Positions 45,523-55,584 of a stretch of DNA of 64,000 nucleotides are shown here, piece after piece. This DNA comes from Heliocidaris tuberculata (taxonomy: Eukaryota > Echinodermata > Echinoidea > Camarodonta > Echinometridae), in contig CM046839.1 in NCBI GenBank assembly GCA_025618425.1, positions 3,819,008-3,883,007 of the forward strand. The letters run 5' to 3'. The position numbers and the translations under genes are program-made. Within the stretch, counting starts at the first letter, position 1, and each line of letters opens with the position of its first letter. Under the pieces are notes generated by a model. It was not told the origin of the DNA and ran no database searches. It worked only from the letters and a program-made list of their open reading frames with translations.

Positions 45523-47263
45523 CAGTGTAGTAAAATGACGCGAAACCGTTATAACGGTTTAGCGTTATATTTGCTGATTGTTACGTAAGCCCCGCACCGC
45601 AAGGTCGAACGGTCCAGCGATTTTCCTAGTCTCTTATTAGTCGTTCGCCCGTATTTGATGTAAGGGTTGTGCATAATGAAAAGGAAGACAGAGAGAAGAA
45701 AAACAAAGAAATACATAAGGAAAAGGAAGACAGAGAGAAGAAAAACAAATAAATAAATAAATGAAAAAAAAAAAGAAGACGTGGAGAATATAAACAAAGT
45801 AATACATAATGAAAAAAGAAAAGCGAAGAAAATCAAAGAAATACATAACGAAAAAGGGAAGATAAAAGAAAAACAAAGAAATACATAAGGAAAAAGGAAG
45901 ACAGAGAGAAGAAAACAAAGAAATACATAAGGAAAAAAAGAAGAGCGAAGAAGAACAAAGAAATACATAAGGAAAAAAGGAAGACAGAGAGAAGAAAAAC
46001 AAAAAAATACATAAGGAAAAAAGGAAGACAGAGAGAAGAAAAACAAAGAAATACATAAGGAAAAAGAAGAGCGAAGAAAAACAAAGGAATATATAAAGAA
46101 TAAACGAAGACAGAAGAAAAACAAAGAAATACATAAGGAAAAGGAAGAGCAAAGAAAAACAAAGAAATATATGAGGAAAAATACCGCAGAAGAAAAACAA
46201 AGGAATACATAAAGAAAAAAAAAGAGAGAAGAAAAACAAAGAAATACATAAGGAAAATGGAAGACAGAGAGAAGAAAAACAAAGAAATATATGAGGAAAA
46301 ATACAGATAGAAGAAAAACAAAGGAATACATAAAGAAAAAAGAAGAGAGAAGGAAAACAAAGTAATACATAAGGAAAATGGAAGACAGAGAGAAGAAAAA
46401 CAAAGAAATACATAAGGAAAAAAGAAGAGCGAAGAAAAACAAAGAAATACATAAGGAAAAAGGAAGACAGAGCGAAGGAAAACAAAGAAATACATAAGGA
46501 AAAAAGGAAGACAGAGAGAAGAAAAACAAAGAAGTACATAAGGAAAAAGGAAGACAGAGAGAAGAAAACAAAGAAATACATAAGGAAAAAAGGAAGACAG
46601 AGAGAAGAAAAACAAAGAAATACATAAGGAAAAAAGAAGAGCGAAGAAAAACAAAGGAATATATAAAGAATAAACGAAGACAGAAGAAAAAACAAAGAAA
46701 TACATAAGGAAAAAGAAGAGCGAAGAAAAACAAAGAAATACATAAGGAAAAATACCGATAGAAGAAAAACAAAGGAATATATAAAGAAAAAAGAAGAGAG
46801 AAGAAAAACAAAGAAATACATAAAGAAAATGGAAGCCAGAGTGAAGAAAAACAAAGAAATACATAAGGAAAACAAGGAAATAGAGATAAGAAAAACAAAG
46901 AAATACATAAGGAAATAATGAAGATAGAGAGAAGAAAAAAAAAAAACAACAAAGAAATAATATAGTACTGATGCCACGCCAGCCGTGTTGGTCGGCGGCG
47001 ATAGATTGATCAAGTATAAATTTGTCTTCAAAAGTATCGTAGTTTGCAGCCGTCCCTTTGCTTTTTAAGCCATCCCTGCGAATTTAAAGATTGAGAACGC
47101 ATCTTGGAATCGTTCATGCTTTCTCCATTCACATAGGGTTTGCGTGCAAATTCTCTTGCACAGTGGAGCGCGGAGAGTGATCTCCTGGTAATCGATTAAC
47201 TATTTTGATGTCAAATTATTGCGGGTTTGCGTTATAACGGTTTTACGTGATTTTACTACACTG
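45523..47263. mobile_element. 1.74 kb non-autonomous TIR element with ATTTT duplication
   Basis: The ends are CAGTGTAGTAAAAT followed by 'sACGyrAAACCGTTATAACG'; left and inverted right ends agree at about 31 of 34 bases. ATTTT flanks both sides (45518-45522 and 47264-47268). The interior is mostly an AG-rich minisatellite, with unique arms of about 150 bp (left) and 300 bp (right). No transposase. A second copy of the right arm is at 61025-61302. The superfamily is unassigned. Confidence 0.85.
45680..46960. repeat. AG-rich minisatellite, ~42 bp unit, about 30 copies
   Basis: The unit is close to GAAGACAGAGAGAAGAAAAA followed by CAAAGAAATACATAAGGAAA. Variants with 'AGAGCGAAGAAAAACAAAGG' or 'ATACCGATAGAAG' alternate, suggesting higher-order structure. 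All three minus-strand frames stay open over 340-470 codons because the strand is nearly pure pyrimidine, which gives Phe/Ser/Leu/Cys/Tyr-only peptides; these are not proteins. Confidence 0.93.
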
Positions 47264-47730
47264 ATTTTAGAGTGTTTCAGTACCTTAGGCATATCATTTA
47301 TAAATATTGAAAATAACTATGGGCCCAAGATAGATCCCTGTGGAACACCTTTACAAACTGTTTTACTATCAGACAATGCCCCATTTACACTAACACACTG
47401 TGACCTATTGAATAAATAGGAGTGAAAGCACTTGATGGCATCTAAGGAAAAACCGTGATATTTCAACTTACATAATAACAAATTTAAGTCTACCAAGTCA
47501 AACGCCTTTTTGAGATCGATGAAAATAACACCAACCATTTTCCAATTATTAATACTTGTATACCAATCATTAACCATACAGACCAAGGCAGTTTCAGTTG
47601 AATAATTTTTCCTAAATCTGAATTGGTTTTCAGATAAACAATCAGTGTCATTCAAGAACGAATCTCTAGTTCCATGTTTATAATCTTTTCTATTATAGAG
47701 ATAGGTCGAAAAATGTTAATTTCTTCAAAA
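47264..47730 (-). mobile_element. CR1-like LINE fragment, reverse transcriptase
   Basis: The minus strand shows 'LSENQFRFRKNYSTETALVC', 'VGVIFIDLKKAFDLVDLNLL' (catalytic Asp block), 'YLFNRSQCVSVNGALSDSK' and 'VCKGVPQGSILGP', then a stop and 'INDMPKVLKHSK'. These are RT motifs 1-4 in order. The YADD box is absent: it was lost in an internal deletion before the 1.74 kb element inserted. Confidence 0.88.
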
Positions 47731-48489
47731 TTGCATTTTTTATTCAACCAGGGAAATGTAATCAATCACAAAAATGACTTTTTTAAAACCCTTTTTTCCC
47801 CCCTAAGGGGGGGGGGGGGGGTTCGCACGCACCCCGCGAACCTCTAGTTTGTACGGTACTGGGAGATATAGACATAACGTCGGAACAACGTTTTGACACA
47901 CTCTTGGCGCAACATTGAGGTGACGTCAATGATATTCATAGACCTGATTATGACTATTAAGAACTAAAAATATACCAAGTTTCAACTTGATTAACCTTGC
48001 CGTTTTGGAGATAAGACATAACGTCGGAATAACGTTTTGACGCACTGCTGACGTAACGCCGATGTGACGTCATTGATCTTAATACATTTTAAACTTCTAA
48101 TAAAGGGTCACCATTGTGCCAAATTTGAAAATGTTTCACATTGTAGCTTGTAAGATATGACCATGTTCATATATTTCCAATACTAAGTCTATGCAAAATG
48201 CGCAGGCGCGCGGTTTTTGTGCGTAAACTCATTTTTCTAATTAAAAATGTCTTAGAAATCATTCAGAAACCATCCTGAACTATAACCCTTTCCATTTCAG
48301 TGAAAACAAATGACAGTTTTCAATCAAAATATGGCCTACGCGCAAAAAAAACCCCTGCCCGTATGAATTAATGCAAGCTTCGTAAAAAAATGCCTGAAGC
48401 GTATACAAAATGAATTTGAGACGGTTTCGGGCATTTTTATTTTTCGCGCGGCACTGATGCGCGGGCGTACGTGTACGGGCCCGTTGAAT
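47731..48489. other. No gene; G-run and repeat-like text
   Basis: A G-run lies at about 47808-47821. 'ATAACGTCGGAAyAACGTTTT' occurs twice (about 47876 and 48009), followed by 'GACGTCA.TGAT', a two-copy tandem repeat with ~135 bp spacing. No protein is recognised. Confidence 0.6.
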
Positions 48490-48664
48490 GAACTGAAATC
48501 GACCGGAATGACCTTGACCTTGACCATGCCAAATATGAATAAGAAATGACCTTCCGTTAAGAAGATAGGACAATGAATTGATTTTCACAAATTTTTTACA
48601 GAATGGCGCCTTGATGACGTCACGATGACATGATGACCTAGAAAACCTTATTGGGACTTGATCT
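48490..48664 (+). repeat. Dispersed repeat copy 3 (as 12.1 and 13.6 kb), left part
   Basis: 'GACCTTGACCATGCCAAATA', 'GAAGATAGGACAATGAATTG', 'AGAATGGCGCCTTGATGACG' and 'TCACGATGACATGATGACC' match the copies at 12060 and 13560. It breaks at CATA (48665-48668), where a MITE is inserted, and resumes at about 49256 ('GGGTCTGATGACTGATCC'). Confidence 0.8.
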
Positions 48665-48668
48665 CATA

Positions 48669-48880
48669 GGCCCGAATTCACAAAGGAGGTTTGATTTAAA
48701 CCATGGTTTAAACCCCCTCCTGGGTTTTTTAAGCGTACGTGCGCACGGAATCAGATCCAATCATATATTTTCTTTGCGGAGCGCGCGCATGGGCAATGTG
48801 CGCTTATTTAGGCTTATTTTAGTACGCTTACGGAGGTTTAAACCTTGCCATGGTTTAAACCTCCTTTGTGAATTCGGGCC
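48669..48880. mobile_element. 212 bp MITE with CATA target duplication
   Basis: The left end is GGCCCGAATTCACAAAGGAG; the inverse of the right end is identical over the first 22 bases and continues 'GTTTAAACCATGG' with an offset. CATA flanks both sides (48665-48668, 48881-48884). The centre is CpG-rich (cgtacgtgcgcacgg, gcgcgcgcatgg). The related word GGAATTCACAAAGGTGGTTT is at 50982, inside another MITE. Confidence 0.85.
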
Positions 48881-48884
48881 CATA

Positions 48885-49255
48885 GTAATGTTGCCAGAGT
48901 TAGCAGAATTCTGCTTTCTGGCAGAATTTTGACCGCTTTAGCATCTAGCATTATGCTTAGCATAATATGACAAAATGTAGCAGAATGTTAGCATAATTCT
49001 GGTGTTTTTGTTTTTTGTGCTGTCAGGGAATTTCTGATCAAAAAAAAAAAAAAAAAATCTGGAGTAAATTTTTGAGTAAAACTCCACCCAAAAAATGCTG
49101 ATAACATTTTTTTTTTTTTTTTTTTTGCTTGTCAGAGAATTTTTGAGTAAATACACTCCAAAAATGCTTAAATACCTTCTCTTTTTTTCTGGCAGCTTAT
49201 TTTTTGATTTAGCAGTATTTTGCGCTCCTCCCTAGCATAATTCCATTTTTAACGC
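48885..49255. other. AT-rich insertion-like segment between repeat halves
   Basis: It separates the left (48490-48664) and right (49256-) parts of the dispersed repeat. It contains repeated TAGCAGAATTCTG/TAGCAT words, A- and T-runs (49041-49057, 49108-49126) and 'TTTTTGAGTAAA' twice. No ends or duplication are clear. Confidence 0.5.
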
Positions 49256-49535
49256 TGGTCACACTTGCCCTTAGGGTCTGATGACTGATCCAAATTTGAA
49301 GAAAATTGAAGAAAAGTGGATAGAAAAGATAAAAATAAAGAATAAAGAAAATTCTGACGAAATTAGAAGGTGGTCTGTTGAATAAAGACCACCTAATAAA
49401 TAAATAAAGAAAAATTCGTACAAAAACAGAAGGTGGTCTGTACTTGAAGTAAAGCCCACCTAACAATAATAAAGAAAAAAAAAATCGTACAAAAGCAGAA
49501 GGTGGTCTGCACTTAATCCAAAATGGTGTCGAAAT
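49256..49535 (+). repeat. Dispersed repeat right part with three GGTGGTCTG hairpin units
   Basis: 'AAATTCTGACGAAATTAGAA' + GGTGGTCTGTTGAATAAAGA + CCACCTAAT, then 'ATTCGTACAAAAACAGAAGG' + TGGTCTGTACTTGAAGTAAA + GCCCACCTAA, then 'ATCGTACAAAAGCAGAAGG' + TGGTCTGCACTT: three successive ~65 bp units, each ending in the recurrent hairpin. Confidence 0.8.
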
Positions 49536-49559
49536 TGGCAGCCAATTTTCTTTAAAATG

Positions 49560-50110
49560 ACAGGAAGTGATGCCAAAAGATGTCATTTATATGTCTATCT
49601 TAGATGCCATCTTGGATTTCTAGGTTTCCTGACCCACATAACACACTGTAAGTGGTCTGAATGAATTTTCCTGACTCCCATAACACATTCAAAGTGGTTT
49701 GAATGGGTTTCCCGACCCGCTAAAACTAGGTATAGACATCAAAATTACATCTCAAGGACGGACATTTCATGATTTGTGGCTATTTTTAGGTCGCTTCGGC
49801 CATCCTGGATGCTAAAATGGTGGCCATTTAAGGAACCGTCATGAATGTAAGTCTACTCTTGTACTTTTTTAATACTCTTACGCGTATTACCTCTATACTC
49901 CAAATAATACTCACTTCGCCATTTTTAGGAAATTGGCGGCCATTTTGGACGCTACCTTGGATTTCCTGGTTTCCTGACCCCCAATACCACATTGTAAGTG
50001 GTCTGAATGGATTTTTCGACCCCCAAAACCTAGGTATAGATACCGAAATTACATCTCTAGGATGCATATGTCATGATTTATAGCTATTTTCAGGTGCTGG
50101 CGGCCAGAGC
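49560..50110 (+). repeat. Tandem repeat, ~330 bp spacing, two copies
   Basis: 'TTGGATTTCTAGGTTTCCTG', 'ACACTGTAAGTGGTCTGAAT', 'AACTAGGTATAGACATC.AA', 'ATTACATCTCAAGGAC' and 'GTCGCTTCGGCCAT' recur as 'TTGGATTTCCTGGTTTCCTG', 'ACATTGTAAGTGGTCTGAAT', 'AACCTAGGTATAGATACCGA' and 'ATTACATCTCTAGGA'. No protein. Confidence 0.8.
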
Positions 50111-50937
50111 GCGTTGAAAGAGAGAGTTGTGACACGCGCATAATATCCTATGCGTAAGCGGTCTTTATTTAAAACATGGCGGATCATGGAGCTCCCAATA
50201 CCCAATAGTTCTTTTTCATATACATTCTCTATGGGAGGGAACTATTTGAAGCTCCGTGAATTGACTGACCAATCAGAAGCGACCTCCAGTGTCGCAACTC
50301 TCTGTAAGTATAGCTCTGCTTGCGGCCTTCTTGGATGCCATTTTGAAAATAACCACTATCCGAAGGTCCGACTTTCTTAGATTTTTAGTATGTTATTCCT
50401 GACATCAAACACTGCCGGAAACCGTTGAAAAACCTTTTGTTGCAATTTTTTTGGGGGGTTGAGGTACTTTTTTCCGTGAATTGACCCGTCTAAGGTGGGC
50501 TGTAGAACAGTCAGGAAAATGAGAAGTGTTCACTCCTAAGACAGTCAAACCGCAGGTCCCCCAAAAGTGCTCTATTTTATTTCCAGTTTTGCTTGACTGG
50601 GTCAGTCTCTGAATACATAATGAGCAGGAATCCCCTGGAACATCTGATTTCCAATGATTGAATGGAGTGGTTAACATTTACTGATTCTCATGATTTATAC
50701 ATCAAATAAAAGAGGAGGAATTAGAGATTCATGACATACTCTATTTGTCTATGAAAAATGTGACAAAATTGGTGAAAAATAATGTTATTTTATGACCAAA
50801 AAATGGAAATGAAATGAAAAGTAAACCTGTAAAAAACTCACATAGTTTTATTATGAGCCAGGCTGAATTTGACATGAGTATAAAGGGCAATATCTAAACT
50901 TTACAAATATTGAAATAATATTTATGTACACTTAATG
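50111..50937. other. No gene; fragment of the 'ggtgggctgt.gaacagtcagg' repeat
   Basis: AAGGTGGGCTGTAGAACAGT followed by CAGGAAAATGAGAAG at 50492-50527 is the start of the repeat that also begins at 61885 and 35751. Otherwise unassigned. Frames here (for example 50150-50380) have no family match. Confidence 0.5.
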
Positions 50938-51321
50938 ACAGGGTCAGGATCCAGCAAAATGTAACCAAAGTACACATTGGTCGGAATTCACAAAGGTGGT
51001 TTTTGGTTTTAAGCAGATTTCGTGGTATAAATACGCTTGATTTAGCGCATACACTTGAAAAGGTCCAATAATGAACGCGCGCCGGTCGCGCGTGGTTGGC
51101 AAAAGCGCTAAATTCACGCTTGTTGCCATGGTTCAGCACCATACATAAACCATGGTCTGAACCATGGCAACAAGCGTGAATTTAGCGCTTTTGCCAAATA
51201 TCGCGCCATAATCTTGCAGGGTGGCCTTGCCAGCCAATCACAGTGCTTGGATTCTATGGTCTTGACAATTTCAAGGATAAATTATGTACTTGGGTTGAAT
51301 ATTGCTGGATCCTGACCCTGT
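50938..51321. mobile_element. 384 bp MITE with nested palindrome
   Basis: The left end ACAGGGTCAGGATCCAGCAA is perfectly mirrored at 51302-51321. The match continues '.AT..AACC.AAGTACA' for about 38 bases. The interior carries GGAATTCACAAAGGTGGTTT (related to the 48669 MITE) and the 41 bp palindrome at 51096-51197. No unambiguous target duplication. Confidence 0.85.
51096..51197. repeat. Perfect palindrome, 41 bp arms, 20 base loop
   Basis: Arm 51096-51136 starts TTGGCAAAAGCGCTAAATTC and arm 51157-51197 is its exact inverse. The loop CACCATACATAAACCATGGT is unpaired. Perfect arms imply a recent origin or gene conversion. It is centred inside the 50938-51321 element. Confidence 0.93.
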
Positions 51322-51877
51322 TATAAATGTATGGATGTTTTGAATATAATAATGTAAAAGATGAAACTTCAACGCTTCCATACATATGCGTTTTAATAGT
51401 GGCTCATATACTTTTTATATGTCTTTTATTGACTTGAAATCTTATAAAGAAAAGTTTTTTGTGTCACTCTTTTATCACATATTTTCAACTACTTATTCTT
51501 TGAATTATAACTTAAAAAGGGTATGTCTGCATTGATAAACTATCCATTTATCTTTCCAGAAAATTTGATGAGCATAGAATTAAAATTTCTTGATTTAATT
51601 AACTTTGAATATGACCATGCAAAACAGCCCACTGGCTACAAGGATAATGTGCCATTACAGGCACTAGAAATAAAATCAGCCCTTTTTGCTCATTTGCATA
51701 CGACCTGCGGTCTGACTGAAGACATTGGAAATGATTAACAATGTTCTGAAACACATAAAATCCTATCAATCCTACAGTATTTAAAACATTATCAAACTTA
51801 TGCGCGCATGCGCGTAAATGCGTGTATTGTTGCACGCGTGCGCCTACTTGTGTATATTGAGGCATGCACCAATATAC
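51322..51877. other. No gene recognised
   Basis: 51719-51780 ('GAAGACATTGGAAATGATTA', 'GTTCTGAAAC') and the CpG-rich phrase 51800-51845 match parts of 61930-62470, so this belongs to a long, diverged repeat shared by the two places. The 71-codon frame at 51523 has no relatives I recognise. Confidence 0.5.
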
Positions 51878-52042
51878 TATTAGTACATGGTTGGGAGTGC
51901 GTTAGTGCGATCTGGCAACACAAAGGTTTTTATCGTGGTGTACTAACGCACGAGGTGTAGCCGAGTGTGTTAGACACCACGATAAAAACCTGCGTGTTGC
52001 TGGATCACACTAACGCACGAACTAACAACCATGTATTAATAG
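51878..52042. repeat. Imperfect palindrome with ~70-80 bp arms
   Basis: The left arm TAGTACATGGTTGGGAGTGC ... GGTTTTTATCGTGGTGT and the inverse of the right arm TTAATACATGGTTGTTAGTT ... GGTTTTTATCGTGGTGT agree at roughly 80%. The core words 'GTGCGTTAGTG.GATC' and 'CAACAC' are conserved. Probably a foldback element. Confidence 0.75.
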
Positions 52043-52224
52043 TTTTATAAAACGGGTCTACAATCTTAGTGTTTTCTTACAATCTTAGTGTTTGATCCGG
52101 ATTAGCCGTGCGTTAGTCCCCTCGCCGTGCGTTATCACTTTTTTTTGCACGGTCACGTGTTGTTATTTGACCAATCAGGATGGCTACATTCTTGAACCCG
52201 TTTTATAATTGCAAATGTTCAAGA

Positions 52225-52393
52225 ACGGTCTATAACACATGCACAGCCTATTCCACTCCTTTTAAAGCATTTTTACCGTTTGCCTGCTCATGCACGTACG
52301 TGCGCGTTAAAGAAAAAATGTTCTATAATGATACAGGATTAATTAGAATGCTAAAACAGTCTAAGATCAGTCATTTTTATGCTGTATAATGCA
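52225..52393 (+). repeat. Dispersed repeat, copy 1 (partner 62512-62683)
   Basis: 'TATAACACATGCACAG.CTAT', 'TAAAGCATTTTTACC', 'GGATTAATTA' and 'CTAAAACAGTCTAAGATCAG' are shared with 62512-62683 at about 80%. Both give similar short peptides ending '...LKQSKISHF.AV'. The shared peptide reflects DNA similarity; I see no protein family, but conserved reading in both copies is noted in the findings. Confidence 0.75.
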
Positions 52394-52487
52394 CTTTAAG
52401 TCACTGACCACGCGCGGAAAATATTTAAATGTTTAAAATGGCCACAAATATGCCCAGAATTGATCCTAGATTGTTGTCTACTCTCTT

Positions 52488-52603
52488 GTACGCACAATAT
52501 CTAAAAAACGGCTTGTTCAAATGTAATCAAATTTGGCACATAAGTAGATAGGATCAATGTCTCGCCACCGTAACTTTTTCGGGGGGGGGGGGGGGGGGAG
52601 GGG
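52488..52603 (+). repeat. Truncated 'cacaatatct..aaacgg' repeat ending in a G-run
   Basis: 'GTACGCACAATATCTAAAAA', 'CGGCTTGTTCAAATG' and 'TCAAATTTGGCACA' match the 28.3 kb copies. It is cut off by a G-run at about 52579-52598. Confidence 0.75.
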
Positions 52604-53010
52604 CACTCGTTTTCCGAAGGTTTTTTTTCCGAAGGTTCGTATATCCGAAGGTTCATAATTCCGAAACACAAATTCCCCATGCCTGGGGGTTCATAATTCC
52701 GAAAATGAAAAAGGGTTCATAATTCCGAACATTTGTTGCATTATTCCGAAGGTTCGTTTATCCGAAGGTTCATAATTCCGAAAATGAATTAGGGTTCATA
52801 TTTCCGAAGGTTCATAATTCCGAAAATGAAAAAGGGTTCATAATTCCTAAGGTTCGTATTTCCGAAAATGAAAAAGGGTTAATAATTCCGAAATGAAATA
52901 GGGTTCGTAATTCCGAAAATGAAAGAGGGTTTGTAATTCCGAACATGAAATAGGGTTCGTAATTCCGAAAATGAAAAAGGGATCATAATTCCAAAAATGA
53001 AATAAGGTAC
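52604..53010 (+). repeat. 'TTCCGAA' minisatellite
   Basis: Words GGTTCATAATTCCGAA, GGTTCGTATTTCCGAA and 'AATGAAAAAGGGTT' alternate about 14 times, with units of 16 and ~26 bp. The minus-strand peptide (FRNYEPF...) is a repeat artefact. The same words occur inverted at 30099-30140. A G-run (53022-53031) closes the array. Confidence 0.9.
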
Positions 53011-53126
53011 CTAAAAAGGAGGGGGGGGGGGACCAAAACGACTGAGCAGCCGACCCCTCCATATTAAGGGTTACAAAAAAGGAGAGAGATAAAAGAGGAA
53101 AAAACTATTACCGAATATAAGAACCA

Positions 53127-53505
53127 GTGAATTATCTGGCGGCCGCCGGATAATTCTATCTTTCCCTATGTTATTCTATATTTTATCCTTCTATCATTTC
53201 CTCTTTCTATCTTCATTATGTTATTCTTTGTTTAAGTTTCTTGTATCTTCTTCTCTTTCTATCTTTCCTTATGTTATTCTTTGTTTTTATTCTATTATTT
53301 TCTCAATCTACATTCATTTTGTTAAAAATAGTAAACGATAGGATAAAAACAAAAAATAACAAAAAGAAAGATAGAAAGAGAGGAAGATAGAAGGATAAAA
53401 ACAAAGAATAACATGAGGAAAGTTAGAGAGAAAAGATGATGGAAGGATAAAACATAACACTGGTGGCCGCTAGATAAGTATTTGGCGGCCGCCAGATAAT
53501 TTCTT
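53127..53505. repeat. Long inverted repeat bounded by GGCGGCCGCC words
   Basis: AATTATCTGGCGGCCGCCGG at 53132 and TTTGGCGGCCGCCAGATAAT at 53482 bracket the region. Between them a pyrimidine half (TATCTTTCC.TATGTTATTC repeated) and a purine half (AACAAAGAATAACATGAGG) are complementary, giving arms of about 180 bp centred near 53315. Confidence 0.75.
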
Positions 53506-53510
53506 TCGCA

Positions 53511-54149
53511 ATGTTAGGTTGTTTTTACTCTCATTCAAAATGACCATGTTTTCCTGGACATTCAAACTTTATGTGTCAACTTACTTGGATTGCATTTCAC
53601 ATCGCTTTTCTGATATAGCTTAAAAACTATGCATTGTCTGATATTCAAAATCTAAAGAAACAAAGAAATATATCTATTCTATAGGTATAGAAAGTTTCAG
53701 CCCAATCCAATTAGTACTTCACAGTGTATGCTAGGGAGTTTTGACTCAACCCTTTGTGCGACAAACAATAGGACACAGATTAGGCGCTTTTAAGTGGTCA
53801 CTCTTCTTTAGAGCCCGTTTTCTCTTTATTGTTTTGGTCATTAGCCTGTATGACACGTTGACATTCTCACTGTAATTTACAAGGGTTTGCTTAGTCCATA
53901 CAAGACAAGTTATATATCATTTTAAAGCTTAGAATCTAAGCTTCCAAACTGTATTGAAATTTTAAAAACCCTAATTTCCGACTTATTGGTTGTTTTGTGG
54001 TGGAGGGTCACATATGTACTTTGAGTATATGAATACTAGTTTTGTTCGTATTCTTCATTAGCTGGGGATGTAGACTACTTTCTTAATACTTCTTTTTTCA
54101 TTACTATATCACAGCCCACCTGTATAGCTGTACTTGTTCAAGTCTAGTA
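53511..54149. other. No gene recognised
   Basis: 53985-54015 ('TTGTTTTGTGGTGGAGGGTC' then ACATA) resembles the end of the TA MITE of 15723-16366 and may be a distant relative's right end. 'CAGCCCACCTGTATAGCTGT' at 54114 is the repeat edge also seen at 59336 and, inverted, 61870. Confidence 0.5.
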
Positions 54150-54560
54150 TTTTGTATGCACAATATCTCAAAAACTGCTTCGTCGAATGAAATCAAATTT
54201 TGCACAATTAATGTGGGTTATTGTCTCTGCCCCGTAACCTTTTCAACGCAGTCATTGCATCATGACGTCATCAAAGCGCCATTATGTCAACATGTCGGCA
54301 TTTTGTATATTTACATTTCTACCCACTTTTTTGTCCGCACAATATCTCAAAATGAACTCAAATTTGGCACAGTGGTAGATATGGTTAACTAACCATATCT
54401 GCCACTATACCAATGTACCAATCTACCTTTGCACCTACGTTTTTCAGTACACTGCCATTGTACCTTAACGTCAACTTGGCGCCATTTTGTAAAAGGCCAA
54501 CAATTGCTATATCTTTACAGCAAAATATTATAGCGTAACCATATTTTTCATAGCACAGGT
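54150..54560 (+). repeat. Two copies of the 'cacaatatctcaaaa' repeat in tandem
   Basis: Copies lie at about 54150-54310 and 54327-54560, with 'GCACAATATCTCAAAA', 'TCAAATTT.GCACA', 'ATGACGTCATCAAAGCGCCA' / 'AACGTCAACTTGGCGCCATT' and 'TAGCGTAACCATATTT'. Same family as 28.3-28.9 kb. Confidence 0.75.
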
Positions 54561-54776
54561 TGACTACTTAATAAAATAATTCAACGTAGGATGCGCGCGC
54601 ATACGCGAACGCCAGTGCACAAGAGAGATTTCATTTCTCCATCGTATCGAAAATTGCATGTTATTGGACTCCTGAAGAGCTTATGATATGATATGATATG
54701 ATTGTATTTATTGACCAATAACAAGATACAATACATTAGGCTATAATATTTACAATATAACAATAATAATAATAAT

Positions 54777-54854
<78 letters not shown>

Positions 54855-54860
54855 TGTGGG
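54561..54860. repeat. (GATAT)n and (ATA)n simple repeats
   Basis: GATATGATATGATATGATTG at 54687 resembles a LINE tail, followed by TTTATTGACC. A pure (AAT)n trinucleotide tract spans about 54761-54854. Confidence 0.9.
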
Positions 54861-55584
54861 TTCTTGTATAGCGCACATGTCTGTCAGACTTGACACTCCT
54901 GGAGCTCCACAATTGCACAATTGCACAATTACAGGGAAACATTATATAATTAGATCATGGCAAAAACGAGAAGAAAAAAAAGAAGGTAAAATGGAACCAG
55001 AAAATCAGCACAGGTGCTAGTCAGGTCAGGCCCCAGGTTTAAGATTTGCTTATAAAAATGCAAGTTATCATTCGATATATATATATATAAGCATTTGATT
55101 TAAATCGTACATAATAGCTATAACATTATGAAATACGCCTTTTCCATTAGTTAACAAAATGCATGAGCTAAAAACAAGTGATTGCTTATTTGAAATATCC
55201 TATGATGTAACGGAAACATGTACTACAACTGGATTATATTTTACCTGAGTGTATCCTTATGATTGTGGTATGCTTATTAAATAATCATAGTTCATATTTT
55301 TATATACGCTTTGCTGCAACGAAAAAATATTCCTGATGAAATACCGTATCTGTATATTTTGCATGTGGCAGCTCCCCCCCCCCCTCTCCTGTTTTGATGC
55401 ATTATAATCGTGTGGGTGTGTATGCGCGCGTATCTGTGTAATTCATGGATAGGCTACTGTTTTGTGTATTTGAAGATATTTTAGATTTGGTTTCAATGCA
55501 GAATTGCAATAAAAGTCCCTCTGTTTGGGCTTGATCCATCTCCCCCTCCCCCCCCAAAAAAAATAAAAAATAAAAAAAATCAAA
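54861..55584. other. No gene recognised
   Basis: A short repeat, ACAATTGCACAATTGCACAATT, at 54910-54931; an AT tract at 55077-55089; C-runs at 55376-55384 and 55543-55553. No protein resemblance. Confidence 0.5.

Noticed and set aside
45549..47031. Three long overlapping minus-strand open frames (343-467 codons), the longest in the window
   Set aside because: All three frames are open at once because the strand is almost pure pyrimidine in a 42 bp tandem repeat. The peptides use only a few residues (F, S, L, C, Y, V) and repeat with the DNA.
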